A DNA stretch of 13,743 nucleotides from Candidatus Sumerlaeota bacterium (GTDB lineage Bacteria; UBP6; UBA1177). Under the pieces are notes generated by a model that made no database searches, had not been told where the DNA came from, and worked only from the letters and a program-made list of their open reading frames with translations. Positions 1 to 7,254 of the stretch are shown piece by piece. Both the position numbers and the translations under genes were made by a program. The stretch covers positions 1 through 13,743 of the forward strand of contig SLGQ01000088.1 in assembly GCA_007136595.1 (NCBI GenBank). The letters run 5' to 3'. Each line of letters starts with the position of its first letter. Within the stretch, counting starts at the first letter, position 1.

Positions 1-144
1 ACTTTATTTCTATGTCAAGTACCCTCTCGATTTTTGTATCATTTTTTAACAAAAGAATGGTGTGACAGTTATCTTGAAAAATGTACCGTAAATTTTTCTT
101 TCCTTGAATTATATTTTGATTCATGTTATTTGTTTATGATATTT

Positions 145-151
145 GAGGAGG
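145..151 (+). promoter_or_regulatory. Ribosome binding site that sets a TTG start for the nucleotidase gene
   Basis: GAGGAGG at 145-151 is followed by a 6-nt spacer and then TTG at 158-160. From that TTG the protein opens with Met-Lys-Asn-Leu and a typical lipoprotein signal peptide. The in-frame TTG at 143 overlaps the Shine-Dalgarno sequence and is therefore unlikely. Seen directly; the start choice is inference. Confidence 0.75.
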
Positions 152-157
152 AGTGCT

Positions 158-1567
158 TTGAAAAACCTGTTTCCGTTGATACTGGTCATCACTTTTTCAC
201 TTATTTCCTGTACAAAGGAAGTGACTATTCCCGTTATTGTCACTACAGATACACACGGTGCATTTTTCCCGGAAGAAGGATCAACGATTTCTCTGGCAAG
301 TGCTTCAACTTACATAAAGAAACAACGGTCTAAAAACAAAAACCTGATACTTCTTGACAATGGGGATATCCTTCAGGGCAGTATGGCTCTTGAGTATTTT
401 AATCTTGTCAATACAGATTCTCCCAGCATCGTATCTGTTTTAATGAATTATCTTGGTTACGATGCCGCATCTGTGGGGAACCATGATATAGAATACGGGA
501 AAGAAGTTTATAGAAAAATTGAAAAAGAGTTTCAATTCCCCTGGCTTTCTGCAAACATTGTGGAAAAAAAATCGCAAAACCCCATCTTTAAACCATATAC
601 TGTGATAAAAAGGGGAAACAGAAAAATCGCCATCTTGGGACTCTCAACACTTACAACTCAAAAAGCATTGAAATTTAACGAAAAAGATGAAACAGAAGTT
701 CTTGATCTTGTTGAATCTGCACAAAAATGGATCAACATAATAAAAAAAGAAGACAACCCTCATATCATTATCGGACTTTTTCATGAAGGGCTTAACTTTA
801 CAATACCTGTAGCAGAAAATGTTCCCGGTTTTGATATAATTTTTACGGGACATGACCACCAGGAACACAATTTAAAACTTACTTCATCAGATGGAAGCGA
901 AGTTGTTATACTCGGAGCAAAAGAAAGGGGAAAATCATTGGTTCACCTGGATATAAAGTTAAGGGGAAACAGAAAAAAACTGGAAGGAAAAATCATAGAT
1001 CTTCAAAATGTACCTCCCGATCCCGGTTTTATAAAAGCAGGTGCAAAATCAATGAAAATGGTTGAAAAGTATAGCAGAGAAACTGTCATTGAAGTTGATT
1101 TTCAAATAAACAGTGCCGGCAAAAACACAAAATATATGGAAATTCTCCACAACACACTTTTAAAACTTACTGATGCACAAATTTCGATAACTGCACCGGT
1201 ATCAAGAGATTACTCTGCCGGACCGGGAACCATAACCCGCAAAGACCTCTTTAACCTTTACCCCTTCATAAATTATCCCGTTGTGCTGAAACTGACAGGA
1301 AAAGAAATTACAAACCTCCTTAACTACTCAGAAAAACTCCAGAAAGACAATCACCCGAAAAAAAGGTTCTACAACAATCTTTCGATAAAATACCGCAATG
1401 AAACAGAGCTTGAAGAAAACATGTTCTATACAGTTGCAATGAATTCCTACCACGGCTCAAACGGCGGCAGAATGCTTCAAAACGGTGCAGGACTTGATGA
1501 GGATACTATCGCAGAAAGAACAGTTAAAGTTATAGATAAAAATATACGGGAATATTTATTCAGATGA
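158..1567 (+). CDS. 5'-nucleotidase / 2',3'-cyclic phosphodiesterase family lipoprotein (UshA/CpdB-like)
   Basis: Predicted 469-residue secreted metallophosphoesterase. Residues 1-18 form a lipoprotein signal peptide (Lys2, hydrophobic core, lipobox LISC with Cys18), so the protein should be anchored to a membrane outside the cytoplasm. The N-terminal calcineurin-like domain carries the dimetal ligand motifs in order: DTHG (31-34), DNGD (67-70), GNHD (107-110), a His in FHEG (His209) and GHDH (231-234). A 5'-nucleotidase C-terminal domain follows at about 320-460, with the YPF..YPVV strand and NGGRML near 435-440, which normally positions the nucleotide base. Family members hydrolyse nucleotides, cyclic nucleotides or UDP-sugars outside the cytoplasm; the exact substrate cannot be read here. 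The length is close to, though slightly below, typical UshA. Start is TTG, fixed by the Shine-Dalgarno sequence at 145-151. No convincing -35/-10 pair lies upstream. The gene stops 4 nt from the convergent stop of the next gene, with no visible terminator between them. Confidence 0.9.
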   Translation: MKNLFPLILVITFSLISCTKEVTIPVIVTTDTHGAFFPEEGSTISLASASTYIKKQRSKNKNLILLDNGDILQGSMALEYFNLVNTDSPSIVSVLMNYLGYDAASVGNHDIEYGKEVYRKIEKEFQFPWLSANIVEKKSQNPIFKPYTVIKRGNRKIAILGLSTLTTQKALKFNEKDETEVLDLVESAQKWINIIKKEDNPHIIIGLFHEGLNFTIPVAENVPGFDIIFTGHDHQEHNLKLTSSDGSEVVILGAKERGKSLVHLDIKLRGNRKKLEGKIIDLQNVPPDPGFIKAGAKSMKMVEKYSRETVIEVDFQINSAGKNTKYMEILHNTLLKLTDAQISITAPVSRDYSAGPGTITRKDLFNLYPFINYPVVLKLTGKEITNLLNYSEKLQKDNHPKKRFYNNLSIKYRNETELEENMFYTVAMNSYHGSNGGRMLQNGAGLDEDTIAERTVKVIDKNIREYLFR

Positions 1568-1571
1568 TTTA

Positions 1572-3002
1572 TCAGTGAATTTTATTTAATTCAGGCACAA
1601 ACTTAAAAGAGTTATATATGGAATTAATATATCCGACAGGTTCGGGATGATCAAAAGATACACTCCACACTATTTCACCTTTTTCAGTTATTTCAAACAG
1701 TTTTGTTTCTTCAGATTCTCCGAATGAACCTGCTGTCACAAATATGTTCCCGTTTTCAACTGTCTGTATCGATCCCCAGAAACTGGTAAACCATTTGCTG
1801 TCAATCTCAGATCCGTCAAACTCAAAAATTATTTCCGCTGTCATCTCAGTTTCATCGATCCTGTACTTTATTACCCTGCTGTATCCCCTTTCAGGAGAAC
1901 CGTTGTCATAAAACAGTATTTCATTCATCTCAGGATAGTTTATTTCAGGAGCATGGGCAAATTCTATCCAGGGGTCAGGGTGATCTGAAATCATTTCAAA
2001 ATCCCCGTCTTTGCCGAAAGTCCAAAGAACATTCCCGCTTTCCATATCAATTTTAAAATATTGAGAAAGATTTCTGGAATTTACATAAGTTATATCTTTT
2101 TCCTTGAACATATTTACATGGTTGGAATGTGTCCAGTCACACAGGTCACCAGTCGGGCAATCGGGAACTTCAAAGTGATCGGCATAAGTCCAATGCCACA
2201 AAGCATTGTAATCTCTGTCATAATTTATTATATAGTCAGTTATCACATTGCCGACAGGATTGAATTTGAGCATCACAAGAGAATCGTCAGGAAGTCTTCT
2301 GTAAATGTGGTGCCAACTGTTAAAACCGTTGTGAACACTTTTAAGCTCTATTGATCTCCATATAACATTTCCTTTCAGATCTATCTCTATTGCTTCCTCA
2401 GCAGGAATATCTGCCATGTTGGGACCTTTTGAAAGGCTCATAAGAACCGTTCGGGTATCTTCAATGTAGCTGACATCCCCTATTACATTGAAACCTGCCA
2501 TATAATATTCAAAATACCAAACTACAAAGCCATCAGTATCAAGCATCATCACTATCGGTTTTGAAAGTTCATAAGGATCTGTAAAATAAGTGAACATCAA
2601 AAACCCTTCCGCTACTTTTGACGATTCGTTAACTGTCAAATCCATGTAGGGAACGCTGTCAGGCAAAGACCCCGCAGTAAACAGGGCAGTTTGAACAGGT
2701 TTATCAAGGTCCTGTGCAGAATATATCTCAATTGTATAATCTGTTTCAGCTCTCATACCCCACAGAAAGAAGCTGTGGCTGACCGCTTTTTCCCCTTTAA
2801 TTTCATAACCTTTATGTGCCGGGCTGAAATATCTTACAACGATCTCTGTTTCAATATCTGTTGAAAAAGATAAAAAGCATGAAAGTCCGTTGTTTTCATT
2901 TTTTTCAATGTTAATGTCAGATATCTCCAAATGGATTTCGGATACAGACTCACTGCAACCGACTAAAAAAACAAAAAAAACAACAAAGAGAACCCTAGTC
3001 AT
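1572..3002 (-). CDS. ASST-like (aryl-sulfate sulfotransferase family) lipoprotein, short divergent paralogue
   Basis: Predicted 476-residue lipoprotein: hydrophobic signal with lipobox LVGC (Cys16). Residues 20-115 look like an Ig/FnIII-type beta domain, with a WG-M-RAETDY turn near 81-89. The rest resembles the ASST beta-propeller. Residues matching the E. coli ASST active site can be placed: His231/His232 (H252), His292 and Asn294 in THSN (H356/N358), Arg310 in NSR (R374, with the same 18-residue spacing from the His) and His350 in FAHAPE (catalytic H436), followed by FYDNG. The family moves sulfate from aryl sulfates to phenols through a sulfo-histidine. Conservation suggests an active enzyme, but the substrate is unknown. 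Start is ATG at 3002; it overlaps the stop of the upstream paralogue by 8 nt and has no good Shine-Dalgarno, so translational coupling is likely. Cys282 and Cys288 sit just before His292 and could form a disulfide. It is shorter than, and weakly similar to, its neighbour, so this is an old paralogue rather than a recent duplicate. Confidence 0.75.
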   Translation of the reverse strand: MTRVLFVVFFVFLVGCSESVSEIHLEISDINIEKNENNGLSCFLSFSTDIETEIVVRYFSPAHKGYEIKGEKAVSHSFFLWGMRAETDYTIEIYSAQDLDKPVQTALFTAGSLPDSVPYMDLTVNESSKVAEGFLMFTYFTDPYELSKPIVMMLDTDGFVVWYFEYYMAGFNVIGDVSYIEDTRTVLMSLSKGPNMADIPAEEAIEIDLKGNVIWRSIELKSVHNGFNSWHHIYRRLPDDSLVMLKFNPVGNVITDYIINYDRDYNALWHWTYADHFEVPDCPTGDLCDWTHSNHVNMFKEKDITYVNSRNLSQYFKIDMESGNVLWTFGKDGDFEMISDHPDPWIEFAHAPEINYPEMNEILFYDNGSPERGYSRVIKYRIDETEMTAEIIFEFDGSEIDSKWFTSFWGSIQTVENGNIFVTAGSFGESEETKLFEITEKGEIVWSVSFDHPEPVGYINSIYNSFKFVPELNKIH

Positions 3003-4800
3003 CTGAAATATTTGTCCCAATCAGTTCAAATCTGTACGCTCTGTAAATTGAAAATTCAGGTATTTGCTCTTCACCTTTGATCCTTTCAAAAAGAAGCCTG
3101 TTCTTTTCAGAGTTGTCAGAAGGATCGACTTCAATAACCAACGCTCCGAGCGGTCCATCACCATACATCTGCCTTAAAACATCCGGATAAAAACCGCTTC
3201 CAAGTGATCCCGAAACGACCAGTCTGTTTCCGTTTCCAAGCTCTTCAACATTACTTACAACAGGGCTGAAACCGTACCACAAAGGATCCTCTTCTATTAC
3301 AAATTCCCAAACTTGTCTGATAGTTCCACCATATCCGTCTGTCGGATCAGGAGTAATCTCATATTCAACAGCTCTGCTGTAGTGATTTGATGAAAACGGA
3401 GGAAATGTAAAATTTCTTGCAAGTCCGTTATCAAAAAGCATGACATTTCCATTTTCCAGTATCACAGGAGAATGGGGTCTGAAGGGCCATGCAAAATCGT
3501 CATGGTTGGCAAAACCCATTACAACTTCATTGTCATCGATAGGATTTCCATCTTTATCAAGAGGGTCAAGTAAAAACTCCTGGTATCTGAAATCGAAATT
3601 GGAATAAACTTCATGCGGTTTCCCTGCTATCGGCATTCTATCGTGAATGTAGTTTTCTCCTCTGAAATCACCAACATTTACAGCAGGATTACCGGGTTCA
3701 TAGTTTTCCATATAGGAATCACTCATCCCGTCACCGTTTTCATCATCAATATAAGCTGTAATATGGGGTGCAAGAAACCACTTCAAATATCCGGAATGGG
3801 TTATTTTTGCAATTCCCGACCTTTGAGAACAAAGAAGTATGGCATCATCCTGAGGATCATACCATATCGAGTTATGGTGAACCGGTGCATTTGCCCCGCT
3901 TGCCGGGTTGCCTTCTTCCATCATAGGGATATCATTGAAAAGATCAGCAACATCAGGAAATATCTTTTTTAAATCCCAGGTTCCTCTGAGAGTTTTTTTT
4001 CCGGGATCTATTTCTATCATCCTTTCGTAGCTCCACCCGTCATCGATCTTGCTTACGGCAAGAAGAATGTTCCCGTCATCTTTAAAAACAAAATCGTGAT
4101 GTATTTCATGGAAACCGAACTGGGAAACATCCCATTTTTCCTTTTCAAAACCCATAAAGTCAAATTTGTAAAGCAACTCATCTCCGTCTGACAAGTAAAG
4201 ATGCTCTCCTTTTACTCTCAAAGGAAAGACGACAGGAAATGGAAAATCGGTAAACCACCTTATTCTACCAAGCTCATCAACTGCAAGAGCATACATTTCA
4301 GGTCTTGATCTGGGGGTTTTCAACCAATTTACAATAGTCCATCCGCTATTGATCTCACCTGTTAAAGTGACCGTTGGAAAATCTTCAGGAAGAGGATCGG
4401 TTCCAACTGTCAGCTCCAACTGATCCACCATGACACCTTTTGAATCGTAAGCTTTTAATGTTACTGTATTTTCGTGGTCGGGGAAAAGTCCGAGAACAGG
4501 AATGAAGTTTCCATTTTCAGATGCGGCATTATAAACCCTTGTAAAAGGGTCTTTTCCTTCTGTTATATCGGCTACTGAAACTTCAACTTTGGCAACAAAA
4601 TCTGACAAAATTTCAATTTCTGCAGAAAGAGGAATGTTCCCTGAAGGATTAATGGTCATCTCCCCGAAAACTTCATCATCGACGATCTCATGATCATTGT
4701 CGGTATCTTCATCGGAATCGGTAATAGTATCATTTCCGCCTGAACTGCATCCGGCAAAAACAATAAAAAACAGTGAAAAAATTACAACGGCTATTTTCAT
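2995..4800 (-). CDS. Aryl-sulfate sulfotransferase (ASST) family lipoprotein, full length
   Basis: Predicted 601-residue exported enzyme. The signal peptide ends in lipobox FAGC (Cys18), followed by an acidic Asp/Glu/Thr linker (about 24-44). Residues 48-133 match the ASST N-terminal beta domain (NPSGNIPLSA start; LGLFPDHENTVTL at 103-115). The propeller follows, with ASST active-site equivalents: His234/His235 (HHD), His308-His309-Asn310 (HHN), Arg327 (SQR) and His443 in RPHS, followed by NGNVMLFDNG at 450-459. Known members transfer sulfate between phenolic compounds via a histidine intermediate, in the periplasm. A DxNxDGxxD stretch at 353-361 resembles a calcium-binding loop inserted between propeller blades. 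Start is ATG at 4800, fixed by GGAGGG at 4808-4813 with a 7-nt spacer; the frame stays open upstream to 4857 but without a better start. It follows trpS by 50 nt, and its stop overlaps the next gene's start. No dsb-type partner genes are nearby. Family assignment is strong; the substrate is unknown. Confidence 0.87.
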   Translation of the reverse strand: MKIAVVIFSLFFIVFAGCSSGGNDTITDSDEDTDNDHEIVDDEVFGEMTINPSGNIPLSAEIEILSDFVAKVEVSVADITEGKDPFTRVYNAASENGNFIPVLGLFPDHENTVTLKAYDSKGVMVDQLELTVGTDPLPEDFPTVTLTGEINSGWTIVNWLKTPRSRPEMYALAVDELGRIRWFTDFPFPVVFPLRVKGEHLYLSDGDELLYKFDFMGFEKEKWDVSQFGFHEIHHDFVFKDDGNILLAVSKIDDGWSYERMIEIDPGKKTLRGTWDLKKIFPDVADLFNDIPMMEEGNPASGANAPVHHNSIWYDPQDDAILLCSQRSGIAKITHSGYLKWFLAPHITAYIDDENGDGMSDSYMENYEPGNPAVNVGDFRGENYIHDRMPIAGKPHEVYSNFDFRYQEFLLDPLDKDGNPIDDNEVVMGFANHDDFAWPFRPHSPVILENGNVMLFDNGLARNFTFPPFSSNHYSRAVEYEITPDPTDGYGGTIRQVWEFVIEEDPLWYGFSPVVSNVEELGNGNRLVVSGSLGSGFYPDVLRQMYGDGPLGALVIEVDPSDNSEKNRLLFERIKGEEQIPEFSIYRAYRFELIGTNISDD

Positions 4801-4807
4801 TTCATTT

Positions 4808-4813
4808 CCCTCC
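4808..4813 (-). promoter_or_regulatory. Ribosome binding site setting the ATG start of the full-length ASST gene
   Basis: GGAGGG, read on the minus strand, lies 7 nt before ATG at 4800. The start it selects puts Met-Lys directly before the hydrophobic signal segment, excluding a 19-codon in-frame extension that would bury the signal peptide. Confidence 0.7.
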
Positions 4814-4850
4814 GACCCTTTAACACTTTTTATTTTCCGACAGTTGTTTT

Positions 4851-5834
4851 TCAACAATAAATATTTCCCACAAGTCCAACTGTTTTTTTAACTTCTTTGA
4901 TGGTTTCTATTGCAACCGTACGGGCTTTTTCACCGCCCTCTTTAAGAACTTTTTCAACAAAATCAGGGTTCTTTTCAAGTTCAGCTCTTTTTTCTCTCAT
5001 TGGAGCAAAGAACTCTTTCATAGCTTCAAGAAGATCCTTTTTTGCGTGTCCGTAACCGTAACCTCCTGCACGGAGTTTTTCCGCCATTTCATCCACTTCC
5101 GGTTTTGATGCGAAAAGCTTATATATATCAAACACCGTACATTTTTCAGGATCTTTAGGATCTTCAAGAGGGGTGGAGTCTGTAACAATTCCCATTACCT
5201 GCTTTTTGAAATCTTTTGACGAAGAAAACATTTCAATAGTATTTTCATAACTTTTCGACATTTTTCTCCCGTCAGTTCCGGGAACTATCGCAACATCTTC
5301 CGGAATGTAAGGCTCAGGGAGAACAAAAACATCTTTCTGATAGTGAAGATTAAATTTTTCCGCAATATCCCTAGCAATTTCCACATGCTGTTTCTGATCT
5401 TTACCAACCGGCACAACATCCGATTTATAAAGAAGAATATCTGCCGACATTAAAAGTGGATAATAAAAAAGTCCAACATTTATCACTTCATTTTTTGCTG
5501 TCTTATCTTTATAGCTGTGTGCTCTCTGCAAAAGACCCATCGGAGTGTAGTTACCCAGAATAAAAGCAAGTTCGACAACTTCAGGAACCTGAGACTGAAG
5601 AAAAATTACACTTTTCAGTGGATCGAGTCCAAAAGCAAGATAATCAAGGACAATGTTCCATGTGTTTTCCGATAAAGCGGAAGGGTCGGGGTAACTGTTC
5701 AGAGTATGGTAATCGGCAATGAAATAAAAACCTTCATAGTTTTTACTTTGCATCATTTCAAACTGTTTTGCCGCACCTAAATAATTTCCGATGTGGAGTG
5801 TTCCAGTCGGCTTGATTCCTGATAAAGCTCTCAT
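4851..5834 (-). CDS. trpS: Tryptophanyl-tRNA synthetase
   Basis: Cytoplasmic class I aminoacyl-tRNA synthetase that charges tRNA-Trp with tryptophan using ATP. The 327 residues are the usual bacterial length. The GIKPTG opening and HIGN (14-17) form the HIGH signature, and KMSKS is at 191-195, preceded by GTDGR. Asp132 in SADILLY matches the Asp that binds the indole NH in Bacillus TrpRS, and VGKDQKQH (143-150) is the conserved tryptophan/ATP-site segment, so TyrRS can be excluded. Start is ATG at 5834, with GAGG 5 nt upstream. It sits between alr (59-nt gap) and the first ASST gene (50-nt gap), all on the same strand, with no obvious promoter or terminator in either gap. That suggests shared transcription. 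No T-box or Trp leader is visible. Confidence 0.97.
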   Translation of the reverse strand: MRALSGIKPTGTLHIGNYLGAAKQFEMMQSKNYEGFYFIADYHTLNSYPDPSALSENTWNIVLDYLAFGLDPLKSVIFLQSQVPEVVELAFILGNYTPMGLLQRAHSYKDKTAKNEVINVGLFYYPLLMSADILLYKSDVVPVGKDQKQHVEIARDIAEKFNLHYQKDVFVLPEPYIPEDVAIVPGTDGRKMSKSYENTIEMFSSSKDFKKQVMGIVTDSTPLEDPKDPEKCTVFDIYKLFASKPEVDEMAEKLRAGGYGYGHAKKDLLEAMKEFFAPMREKRAELEKNPDFVEKVLKEGGEKARTVAIETIKEVKKTVGLVGNIYC

Positions 5835-5893
5835 AACAACCTCATAACAAAAAACTGATTTATTTTAAATGGGGGACATTGTTTGTCAAATTA

Positions 5894-7042
5894 TTAAACA
5901 ATAACTCTCGGAATTCTCCGTGGAAGCCTTGTTAACAGCTCGTAGTTAAGCTGGTTACTCATTTCGCTGAAAGAAGAAACAGATATTGAAAGATCACCCT
6001 GATCCCCTATCATGACAACTTCATCTCCGGGTTTTGTGTGGGGAACATCCGTTATATCAATAGTGAAAGAGTTCATGCTTACTGTCCCTATCACACTCAC
6101 TCTCTCTCCATTTACAAGAACTCTTCCGTGATTGCTCAGGCTTCTGCTGAAACCGTGACTGTATCCAACCGGGACTGTCGCTATTTTCATATCCTTTGAA
6201 GCAAGAAAAGAAGTTCCGTAACCTATGAACTCACCGGTTTTCACTTTTTTTGTGCTCATTACTTTGCTTTTCCAGCTTATTATCCTTTTGAGAGGATTTT
6301 TTCTTCCCTCTTTTTTTGTTATATAGCTGATATAAGTTTCCATATTGGACCAGTATCCATATTGCATTATACCGATCCTTGCCATATCCATTCTTGTGGC
6401 GGGATATCTCACTGCAGCGGCAGAACAGGCAGTGTGATATATTACAGGTTTCAAGCCCGATTCCTCAATATATTTGGAAAGCCTTTTAAAAGCGATCAGT
6501 TGCTGCTTTATTCTAAGGTAATTTGATATGCTTTCAGCCCCTGCATAATGGGTACAAAGCCCTTTGAATTCAACATGCTCCCAATTTTCTTTCAGAATTT
6601 TAACTACTTTCCTCAACTGCTCCCTGTCAAATCCTGTCCTGTTAAGACCGGTTTCAACTTCAACATGTATAATTGCTCTTTTTTTGAGCCTTCTTGCAAT
6701 CTTTACGGCGTTTATAAGACGATCTTCATCAAAAACATAAAACTCAACTCCGTTTTTTATAGCCCAGCTTATCTCCGGATTTTCGATCATGCCCATTATG
6801 ACAACAGTTCCTTCATTTTTCATCGCTTTTTTTACAGCCACAGCTTCTTCGGCACTGAATACACAGAAATGGTTTTGTCCGCAATCCTGTGCCATCGGAA
6901 CAAAATATTCGATTCCATGTCCATAAGCATTTCCCTTAACGACAGAAGAAATCTTTGTTTTTTTTCCGATAAGCCTCTGAATAAACTTCATATTACCTTG
7001 ATAAGCCGACTTGTTGATCTCAATTACAGAAGAATGATACAT
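5894..7042 (-). CDS. alr: Alanine racemase, PLP-dependent, with variant active-site residues
   Basis: A 382-residue cytoplasmic fold-type III PLP enzyme, expected to interconvert L- and D-alanine for peptidoglycan. The PLP lysine is Lys36 in VVKGNAYGHG; the catalytic Tyr of the other subunit is Tyr275 in IGYG; Arg135 (NRTG) and Arg222 (ARIG) match the substrate- and pyridine-contacting arginines. The N-terminal TIM barrel covers about 8-250 and the C-terminal beta domain about 255-380. Differences from the textbook family: Glu128 occupies the place usually held by the carbamylated lysine (VEVETG), the usual GYADG is GYSHG (293-297), and the usual VSMD is VSMN (Asn324). These place it in a divergent branch; a different amino-acid specificity is possible but not shown. 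ATG at 7042 is the natural start because the barrel begins at once (IEIN, 7-10), although the Shine-Dalgarno is weak. First gene after a good promoter at 7110-7137. Confidence 0.9.
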   Translation of the reverse strand: MYHSSVIEINKSAYQGNMKFIQRLIGKKTKISSVVKGNAYGHGIEYFVPMAQDCGQNHFCVFSAEEAVAVKKAMKNEGTVVIMGMIENPEISWAIKNGVEFYVFDEDRLINAVKIARRLKKRAIIHVEVETGLNRTGFDREQLRKVVKILKENWEHVEFKGLCTHYAGAESISNYLRIKQQLIAFKRLSKYIEESGLKPVIYHTACSAAAVRYPATRMDMARIGIMQYGYWSNMETYISYITKKEGRKNPLKRIISWKSKVMSTKKVKTGEFIGYGTSFLASKDMKIATVPVGYSHGFSRSLSNHGRVLVNGERVSVIGTVSMNSFTIDITDVPHTKPGDEVVMIGDQGDLSISVSSFSEMSNQLNYELLTRLPRRIPRVIV

Positions 7043-7109
7043 CTCAGATTTACGCCTTTTTATGATTGAATAAAATAGTTCCCCGGATATTTAAAAAAAC
7101 GACATTTCC

Positions 7110-7137
7110 AGTATATAGGTTAAAAAAACTATGTCAA
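7110..7137 (-). promoter_or_regulatory. Sigma70-type promoter for the alr-trpS-ASST cluster
   Basis: On the minus strand TTGACA (7137-7132) is separated by 16 nt from TATACT (7115-7110). That is a perfect -35 hexamer and a 5-of-6 -10 hexamer. It predicts a transcript start near 7103 and a leader of about 60 nt before the alr ATG. It lies between the end of the upstream nuclease gene and alr, which argues that alr has its own promoter. Confidence 0.7.
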
Positions 7138-7163
7138 GGGGAGGGTTGTGTCACTATGTTAAC

Positions 7164-7197
7164 AGAGGCAATGTGCCCTCTTTTGCAGAAAAAAGAG
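7164..7197. other. Overlapping hairpins between the Rpn gene and alr
   Basis: AGAGGCA (7164-7170) pairs with TGCCCTCT (7174-7181) with one bulged base, and CTCTTTT (7178-7184) pairs with AAAAGAG (7191-7197). The two stems share bases and exclude each other. No T-run follows in the direction of the Rpn gene, so a factor-independent terminator for that gene is not convincing. Seen in sequence; role unknown. Confidence 0.3.
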
Positions 7198-7254
7198 TGG
7201 TAGAGGAACAAGTTTTGGCAATATTTTTAATTATTTTTCAACTTATGATTTGAA

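Noticed and set aside
34..333. 99-codon open frame overlapping the start of the nucleotidase gene
   Set aside because: It has no ribosome binding site and no recognisable domain. It overlaps in another frame the signal peptide and first metal motif of a clear enzyme gene.
1568..1571. Bidirectional terminator between the convergent nucleotidase and ASST genes
   Set aside because: The gap is 4 nt and no stable hairpin with a T-run is visible at the gene ends.
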